Source of the DNA: CAMEON01 sp045128275
GTDB lineage: Bacteria > Bacillota > Clostridia > Oscillospirales > CAG-272
Direction of reading: 5' to 3'
Assembly (NCBI GenBank): GCA_045128275.1
Contig: JBGVRH010000048.1
Coordinates: 1 to 20,912, forward strand
Length of the DNA stretch: 20,912 nucleotides
Under the pieces are notes generated by a model, which worked only from the letters and a program-made list of their open reading frames with translations, ran no database searches and was not told where the DNA came from. Made by a program: the position numbers and the translations under genes. Of this stretch, positions 17,051-20,912 are shown piece by piece (the stretch's first letter is position 1; each line of letters begins with the position of its first letter).

Positions 17051-17290
17051 ATGTTCTGCTTCCACAAGAAAAAGAAGAAGAATAACAACACCCTCTGGAT
17101 CATCATCGGTATCGTAGTCGGTGTGGCCGCCGCCGCTGTCGGTGGTTACTTCCTGTTCACCAAGGTGCTCAAGGACAAGCTCTGCAAGAAGCAGGTCTGC
17201 GAGGCCGAGGCTTGCGAGGAGATCTGTGAGGAGGCCGCCGAGGCCGTCGAAGAGACCGTTGAGGTCATCGAAGAGGCTGTCGAGGAGTAA
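17051..17290 (+). CDS. Small single-pass membrane protein with acidic tail
   Basis: 79 aa. The start at 17051 follows AAAGGAGG, an excellent ribosome binding site. The N-terminus has Lys6-Lys10 and then three Asn, followed by one transmembrane helix (about 15-36) with an Ala/Gly-rich middle. After a basic stretch (KVLKDKLCKK) come Cys45, Cys50, Cys55 and Cys59 and a Glu-rich, probably helical tail to residue 79. It resembles YtxH-type small proteins in layout, but I would not assign a family. It is monocistronic, with a strong terminator behind it. Confidence 0.78.
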   Translation: MFCFHKKKKKNNNTLWIIIGIVVGVAAAAVGGYFLFTKVLKDKLCKKQVCEAEACEEICEEAAEAVEETVEVIEEAVEE

Positions 17291-17308
17291 TTCTTCCCAA
17301 ACAAAATT

Positions 17309-17335
17309 GCCACCGAGCTTTTCGGTGGCTTTTTT
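17309..17335 (+). terminator. Rho-independent terminator of the small membrane protein
   Basis: GCCACCGA (17309-17316), a 5-nt loop, TCGGTGGC (17322-17329) and then T6. The opposite strand has a weaker AATTTTG tail, so it may also stop the convergent regulator gene. Confidence 0.93.
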
Positions 17336-17341
17336 GTTGGT

Positions 17342-18001
17342 TCAGTTATCTCCGCTTTGCTTGAGTCTGGACCACATGATGATGATGGCCTGCCCGGGGA
17401 GCCCCAGGGAGAAGATCAGCCACAGGTTTTTCCCCGCAAAGAGCAGCACGGGAATGTAGATCAGAGCCAGGGTGGACCACATGAGCAGAGAGATAATGAG
17501 GTAGTTGCGGCGGCGGTTGAACCAAATGGAATTCATGACCAGCCACACCACAAAGGAAGCAGGGACGGCGCAGGCGAAGACCACCCAGTTGGAGCGGTAG
17601 TCCAGGGAGGCGGTGTCAAAAACGATGAACAGCACCAGGGCGGCGATCCATACCAGGAGCACGCTCATACCCGTGACGAAGCCGCGTGTGCGTAGACTTT
17701 GGCGTTTCTTTAGGGTTACGTCAATGGGCTTCTCCTCCGCAACAGGCTCGGGAGCTTCGTGAACGTCTGTCAGAAGGTAATCCACGGTCACGCCATACAT
17801 ATCGGCTATCTGCTTGAGCACCAGAACGTCGGGAATGGACTCCCCACGCTCCCATTTGGAGATGGCTTTGTCGGTATAATTCAGCTTTGCGGCGAGATCC
17901 TGCTGGGTCATGCCGTTCTTTTTTCGTAGCTCCGCGATGTTGGCCGCGATAATGGCTTTCATCGTGTCTTGGTTCAGGACGATGTTCTCCGTGCCTTCCA
18001 T
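17342..18001 (-). CDS. XRE-family regulator with four-helix membrane domain
   Basis: 219 aa from the ATG at 18001, preceded by AAAGGAG; an in-frame ATG at 18034 has no such site. Residues 22-77 form an XRE/Cro-type helix-turn-helix (LRKKNGMTQQDLAAKLN, KAISKWERGESIPD, IADMYGVTVDYLLT). A linker (about 78-106) leads to four hydrophobic helices at about 107-128, 135-158, 163-185 and 188-209. It is therefore probably a membrane-anchored DNA-binding protein that senses a membrane or envelope signal; the signal is unknown. It is divergent from degV. A dyad overlapping its own -10 suggests autoregulation. Confidence 0.85.
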   Translation of the reverse strand: MEGTENIVLNQDTMKAIIAANIAELRKKNGMTQQDLAAKLNYTDKAISKWERGESIPDVLVLKQIADMYGVTVDYLLTDVHEAPEPVAEEKPIDVTLKKRQSLRTRGFVTGMSVLLVWIAALVLFIVFDTASLDYRSNWVVFACAVPASFVVWLVMNSIWFNRRRNYLIISLLMWSTLALIYIPVLLFAGKNLWLIFSLGLPGQAIIIMWSRLKQSGDN

Positions 18002-18054
18002 GTTGCTTTCTCCTTTGCCGTCGTTTATGGTCATTCAATTGTTGATTTTACAAT

Positions 18055-18070
18055 TTCTACTATCAGTATA
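18055..18070. promoter_or_regulatory. Operator candidate A (TACT-N3-AGTA)
   Basis: TTCTACTATCAGTATA. The dyad TACT-ATC-AGTA overlaps the start region and the -10 box of the XRE regulator promoter, the position expected for an autorepressor. Confidence 0.5.
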
Positions 18071-18093
18071 CCACATAATTTTGCTTTTGTCAA
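18065..18093 (-). promoter_or_regulatory. Sigma-A promoter of the XRE regulator
   Basis: On the minus strand, TTGACA (18088-18093), 17 bp, then TATACT (18065-18070). The predicted start is near 18058. An AATTGT-N7-ACAAT type inverted repeat (18037-18055) lies just downstream in the leader. Confidence 0.88.
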
Positions 18094-18162
18094 GTGTTTT
18101 CCTTTTGCTTTCAACGCTTTTTTGGTAAAAGGAGGGGTTAATGCAGACGCCGAAAGGCGCGG

Positions 18163-18178
18163 TTCTACCGTGAGTAGA
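18163..18178. promoter_or_regulatory. Operator candidate B
   Basis: TTCTACCGTGAGTAGA. It shares 12 of 16 positions with site A and 13 of 16 with site C, and has one arm mismatch (TACC). It lies 44 bp, about four helical turns, before site C. Confidence 0.42.
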
Positions 18179-18206
18179 GAGCCTGTTTTTCATCTTTCTA
18201 CTCAAA

Positions 18207-18222
18207 TTCTACTGTAAGTATA
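18207..18222. promoter_or_regulatory. Operator candidate C, upstream of the degV promoter
   Basis: TTCTACTGTAAGTATA. The dyad TACT-GTA-AGTA is intact. It ends 21 bp before the degV -35 box. A half site TTCTACT at 18196-18202 lies 11 bp, one turn, upstream. Confidence 0.5.
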
Positions 18223-18243
18223 TGGAATAGTATCATTTTTGTC

Positions 18244-18272
18244 TTGACTGCGAGGTCATTTCCGTGTATAAT
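18244..18272 (+). promoter_or_regulatory. Sigma-A promoter of degV
   Basis: TTGACT (18244-18249), 17 bp, then TATAAT (18267-18272). The leader is about 50 nt. Confidence 0.9.
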
Positions 18273-18293
18273 AAGAGGGCAAAATCAGCAAGA

Positions 18294-18311
18294 GGCGGGA
18301 CACCTCCCGCC
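18294..18311 (+). promoter_or_regulatory. 5' leader hairpin of degV
   Basis: GGCGGGA-CACC-TCCCGCC, a strong 7-bp stem with a 4-nt loop, ends 7 nt before the AAGGAG ribosome binding site. It may stabilise the message; no U-run follows it. Confidence 0.55.
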
Positions 18312-18331
18312 CCCTTACAAGGAGACCGAAC

Positions 18332-19198
18332 ATGAATCAATACGCCATCTTTACCGACTCCGCTTGCGACATTACCCCCGAGGTTCTGGCTGACTGGGGT
18401 GTTCGTTGCGTGAGTCTCGAATTCCGCTTCGACCATCTCGACAAGGACTTCAAGAATGAGGATATGCCCATCAAGGAGTTCTACCAGAATATGCGCGATG
18501 GGCACATCGCCAAGACCAACGCCGTCAATGCCGAGTCCTTCCGCGAGAGCTTCGAGCCCGTTCTGGCCGAGGGTACCGATATCCTGTACCTGGGCTTCTC
18601 CTCGGGCCTGTCCACCACCTTCCAGCAGGGCAAGCTGGCCGCCGAGGATCTTTCCGAGAAGTATCCCGATCGCAAGATCATTGCCATCGACACCCTCTGT
18701 GCTTCTGCCGGTGAGGGTCTGCTGGTCAAGCTGGTTCTGGACAAGAAGAACGAGGGTGCCACCATCGAGGAGGCCGCCGCTTATGCGGGCGAGCTGATCC
18801 CCAAGCTGGCTCACTGGTTCACCGTAGAGGATCTGGTCTACCTGAAGCGCGGCGGCCGCGTGTCCCCCGCTGTGGCTCTGGTGGGCGGTATGCTCAACAT
18901 CAAGCCCGTCATGCACGTGGATGACGAGGGTCATCTCATCAAGGTCGGCACCGTCCGCGGCCGTAAGAATTCCCTGGCGGCTCTCGCGGATAAACTGATC
19001 GAGACCGCAGAGAATCCCGCAAACGGCACCTTCTTCATCTCCCACGGCGATTGCGAGGATGACGTCAAGACCCTCTGCGATATGCTGGTTGCCAAGGGCG
19101 CAAATCAGGTTCAGCACATCACCAACGTGGGCACCGTCATCGGCGCGCACTCCGGCCCCGGCACCATGGCTCTGTTCTTTGTGGCCAAGCAGAGATAA
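18332..19198 (+). CDS. DegV-family fatty-acid-binding protein
   Basis: 288 aa. DegV/FakB proteins bind a fatty acid and, with the kinase FakA, present it for phosphorylation and entry into phospholipid synthesis. The sequence shows the family start IFTDSACDITPEVL, the LGFSSGLSTTFQ loop that binds the carboxylate, DTLCASAGEGLLV, the LVYLKRGGRVSPAVALVGG block and a C-terminal GTVIGAHSGPGTMAL motif. ACAAGGAG precedes the ATG. No FakA gene lies in the window. Its neighbour, divergent across a shared intergenic region, is a membrane-embedded XRE regulator, which would fit membrane-lipid control. Confidence 0.93.
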   Translation: MNQYAIFTDSACDITPEVLADWGVRCVSLEFRFDHLDKDFKNEDMPIKEFYQNMRDGHIAKTNAVNAESFRESFEPVLAEGTDILYLGFSSGLSTTFQQGKLAAEDLSEKYPDRKIIAIDTLCASAGEGLLVKLVLDKKNEGATIEEAAAYAGELIPKLAHWFTVEDLVYLKRGGRVSPAVALVGGMLNIKPVMHVDDEGHLIKVGTVRGRKNSLAALADKLIETAENPANGTFFISHGDCEDDVKTLCDMLVAKGANQVQHITNVGTVIGAHSGPGTMALFFVAKQR

Positions 19199-19288
19199 GG
19201 CATCCACTTCCCTCCTTCGGTTATTCCGCTCCGCGCGATAACACGCTGACAAGGGCTTGCTCCCTTGATAAGCCTTTATAACAACCCG

Positions 19289-19319
19289 AAACCCACCGAC
19301 GCTCTGTTCGGTGGGTTTT
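19289..19319 (+). terminator. Rho-independent terminator of degV
   Basis: AAACCCACCGA (19289-19299) pairs with TCGGTGGGTTT (19308-19318), followed by TTGGATTTT. An additional small hairpin, CAAGGG/CCCTTG (19250-19267), lies between it and the stop codon. Confidence 0.8.
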
Positions 19320-19330
19320 GGATTTTCAGG

Positions 19331-20587
19331 TTATTCGGAGGCCTTGAAGTTGTAAATGGGTGTTAAACGATCGGTGACCTCCACGCATTCCGACAGGTAA
19401 GGCAGGATTCGGTCGGGGGATTTATAGGCCATGGGGCATTCGTCCAGGGTCTCCTTCGTGGCGGTAGTGGTGTAGATCCCCGCCTCCCGCATGGTGGCTT
19501 GGTAAGCCTCCAAATCATAGGCATGCCGTGCGTCGGTGCGGCTACAGGCCCTTCCCGCACCGTGGGGAGCGGAAAAATTCCAGTCGGGATCACCGAGGCC
19601 TGTGCCGATCAAGGCACCGTCCCGCATGTTCAAGGGGATGAAGACCCGCTCCCCAAGCCTTGCCGAGATCGCGCCCTTGCGGAGGATGCGGTCGGAGTCG
19701 ATGTAGTTATGGACACAGGAAAAGCGCTCCTTGACCGTGAAGTCCATGCCCGCGCAGATCTCCTCGGCGATGCGGCGGCGGTTCTCCTCGGCGAAGGCTA
19801 CGGCGATACCCAGGTCGTGGAGATAGTCCTCGTAGAGCTGTCCCTCACAGGTAGCGGTCTCCCACTTGACGGGAAGCCTCCCCCGCTCATCCCGTCGGGC
19901 GGCTTTGGTGACTTGCGGTCTGTAGCCGTGCGCATCGTCACCGTAGGCATCCACGCCGAAGCGGGTGATATCGTAGCGGTCGGTCTCCTGCTCCATACGG
20001 TCGCGGCTCTCGGCGCGGTGGGCCTTGCGGGCCTTCTTCAGGTGGTACTTGTAGGCCTCGTCGCGGTAATGGTTGGCGATCGCCGCCCCCAGGGAGCGGG
20101 AGCCGGAGTGGATGACCAGGTAGAGGCTTCCGTCGCTGCCACGGTCTACCTCGATGAAGTGGTTCCCTCCTCCCAGGGTGCCGAGGCTGCGTAGGACACG
20201 GTCGGTATCCACGGCCTTGACGCATCGCAAATCCCGGATAGGTGTCTCGGTCATGGCGGGCTGCTCGCGGATCTTCTTGCCTGCGGGGATACGCTCATGG
20301 ACGAAGGCATCCAGAGCGGGCAGGTCGATCTCCTTCTCCCCCAGGCGGACGACCTCCATGCCGCATCCGATATCCACCCCCACCAGGGAGGGGGACACGC
20401 GGCCCGTGAGGGTCATGGTCATGCCGATCACGCATTCCCTGCCCGCGTGGGTGTCGGGCATGACGCGGATCTTGCTGTCTGCGTAAGCGGGATCGCGGGC
20501 GGTAGCGGCAATTTGCTGCTTCGTTTGCTTGTCAAGATCGTCGGTAAAGACCTTGACGGTGTTCTTTTTGGTTTGGATTTCGATCAT
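19331..20587 (-). CDS. rtcB: RtcB-family RNA ligase
   Basis: 418 aa, close to E. coli RtcB (408). RtcB joins 2',3'-cyclic-phosphate or 3'-phosphate RNA ends to 5'-OH ends with GTP and Mn2+, for RNA repair. Metal ligands are visible in VGVDIGCGM (Asp72, Cys75), GTLGGGNHFIEV and VIHSGSRSLG. His342 in PHGAGRACSR is the residue that receives GMP. The usual HNY and RKGA blocks are also present, so the protein looks active. AAGGAG sits 5 nt before the ATG. No archease, RtcR or PrfH gene lies in the window. It converges with degV. A 43-codon ORF with a strong ribosome binding site overlaps its start in another frame. Confidence 0.93.
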   Translation of the reverse strand: MIEIQTKKNTVKVFTDDLDKQTKQQIAATARDPAYADSKIRVMPDTHAGRECVIGMTMTLTGRVSPSLVGVDIGCGMEVVRLGEKEIDLPALDAFVHERIPAGKKIREQPAMTETPIRDLRCVKAVDTDRVLRSLGTLGGGNHFIEVDRGSDGSLYLVIHSGSRSLGAAIANHYRDEAYKYHLKKARKAHRAESRDRMEQETDRYDITRFGVDAYGDDAHGYRPQVTKAARRDERGRLPVKWETATCEGQLYEDYLHDLGIAVAFAEENRRRIAEEICAGMDFTVKERFSCVHNYIDSDRILRKGAISARLGERVFIPLNMRDGALIGTGLGDPDWNFSAPHGAGRACSRTDARHAYDLEAYQATMREAGIYTTTATKETLDECPMAYKSPDRILPYLSECVEVTDRLTPIYNFKASE

Positions 20588-20663
20588 ACAGTCTCCTTAC
20601 TGTAAACGTTTCGTGGTTGTGGGTGGGTGTACGGTGATTCCTTGTTCTACAGTAGGCAGACAT
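20532..20663 (-). CDS. Possible 43-codon upstream ORF overlapping the rtcB start
   Basis: The ATG at 20663 has GAAAGGAGTGATCATC upstream, as good a ribosome binding site as that of rtcB. The ORF begins MSAYCRTRNHRTPTHNHETF, runs through the rtcB ribosome binding site and ends with TGA 55 bp inside rtcB, in a different frame. Codons such as AGA, AGG and ACA are unlike those of the surrounding genes, so it may be a regulatory leader and not a conserved protein. Confidence 0.35.
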   Translation of the reverse strand: MSAYCRTRNHRTPTHNHETFTVRRLYDRNPNQKEHRQGLYRRS

Positions 20664-20716
20664 GATGATCACTCCTTTCTTTGTTTCAAATTTGGGTTTG
20701 TCGTTCCGATAAATCC

Positions 20717-20844
20717 AATAATGAATAATGAATGATGAATAATGAATAATTGTGGATGGAAACCTTCGGTTTCCCGCTTTTTTAATCAAATAATGGAGAA
20801 ATCCGAAGGATTTCAACCGAAATTATTCATTATTCATTATTCAT
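20717..20844. repeat. Symmetric nested palindromic repeat with 7-bp tandem arms
   Basis: The left arm has five AATAATG-type heptads (20717-20751); the right arm has ATTATTC heptads (20821-20844). The 24-nt segments 20728-20751 and 20821-20844 are complementary with one mismatch. Inside, hairpins GGAAACC-TTC-GGTTTCC (20758-20774) and GAAATCC-GAA-GGATTTC (20798-20814) sit at equal distances from the same centre, near 20786. No ORF is present. It looks like a MITE-like or REP-like intergenic element. Confidence 0.75.
20758..20786 (+). terminator. Terminator-like hairpin within the repeat
   Basis: GGAAACC-TTC-GGTTTCC followed by CGCTTTTTTAATC has the form of an intrinsic terminator on the plus strand. 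No plus-strand gene precedes it here. It may stop antisense reading towards the next locus or just be part of the repeat. Confidence 0.4.
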
Positions 20845-20846
20845 CA

Positions 20847-20907
20847 GCCGCTTGCGGCGACTTCATTATTCATTAGCAGTTTATCGGGCTTCAGACCGAT
20901 AAACTGC
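20847..20907. repeat. Further hairpins of the same intergenic repeat cluster
   Basis: GCCGC-TT-GCGGC (20847-20858) lies between two ATTATTCAT-type segments. A perfect 12-bp stem GCAGTTTATCGG with CCGATAAACTGC (20876-20887, 20896-20907) follows, with loop GCTTCAGA. CCGATAAA also occurs at 20706-20713, just outside the other end of the array. The cluster continues past the window edge. Confidence 0.65.
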
Positions 20908-20912
20908 AATTT

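Noticed and set aside
20590..20660. Possible further copies of the TACT-N3-AGTA dyad near the rtcB start (TTACTGTAA, TTCTACAGTAG)
   Set aside because: These share short strings with the degV sites but lack the 3-bp spacing between arms, so they do not match the dyad and may be chance.
20717..20912. Possible CRISPR array because of regularly repeated short units
   Set aside because: The repeats are 7 bp, directly adjacent and palindromically arranged, with no unique spacers of regular length and no cas genes.

Overview
This is a gene-dense stretch of an anaerobic Firmicutes chromosome. It most resembles class Clostridia, probably an Oscillospiraceae or related gut lineage. Coding DNA is GC-rich and strongly biased to codons such as GCC, GAG, AAG and CCC, while intergenic DNA is AT-rich. 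Most promoters are near-consensus sigma-A type with 17-bp spacers, and Shine-Dalgarno sites are strong (AAAGGAGG-like). A DUF1540 protein, the tig-clpP-clpX cluster and the lepB-rbgA-rnhB-yraN cluster fit this assignment, which is an inference from content and not from a marker gene. No prophage, insertion sequence, CRISPR array, rRNA or tRNA was seen.

Layout from left to right. (1) 1-1699, minus strand: the 5' part of a large surface lipoprotein with a Pro/Thr/Glu linker, read from two tandem promoters through a structured leader. (2) 1947-2642, minus: a single-pass membrane protein of unknown function. It is divergent from the next operon, and each side has its own clear promoter. (3) 2816-9185, plus: a seven-gene, tightly packed operon: phosphoglycerate mutase (apgM type), signal peptidase I, the ribosome assembly GTPase RbgA, RNase HII, a YraN-family nuclease-like protein, an M19 dipeptidase and threonine synthase. 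(4) 9245-9427, minus: a DUF1540 protein; then 9565-10341, plus: a metallophosphoesterase. (5) 10519-13987, plus: tig-clpP-clpX, a protein-folding and proteolysis cluster, closed by a bidirectional terminator. (6) 14096-16842, minus: an apparent operon of an RluA-type pseudouridine synthase, a GH1 beta-glucosidase and an endonuclease/exonuclease/phosphatase-family enzyme, from a perfect-consensus promoter. (7) 17051-17290, plus: a tiny membrane protein with an acidic tail. (8) 17342-18001, minus: an XRE-type regulator fused to a four-helix membrane domain, divergent from a DegV-family fatty-acid-binding protein (18332-19198, plus). (9) 19331-20587, minus: an RtcB-family RNA ligase preceded by an overlapping small ORF with a strong ribosome binding site. 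(10) 20717-20912: a nested palindromic repeat built on a 7-bp tandem unit, running off the window edge.

Most of the window is ordinary chromosomal housekeeping. The less ordinary signals lie between genes. One is a recurring dyad (TACT-N3-AGTA) placed on the -10 region of the membrane-anchored XRE gene and twice more upstream of degV. Another is the symmetric repeat upstream of rtcB, whose two internal hairpins differ by compensated base pairs. A third is the small ORF that overlaps the rtcB start. None of these amounts to a demonstrated new system.
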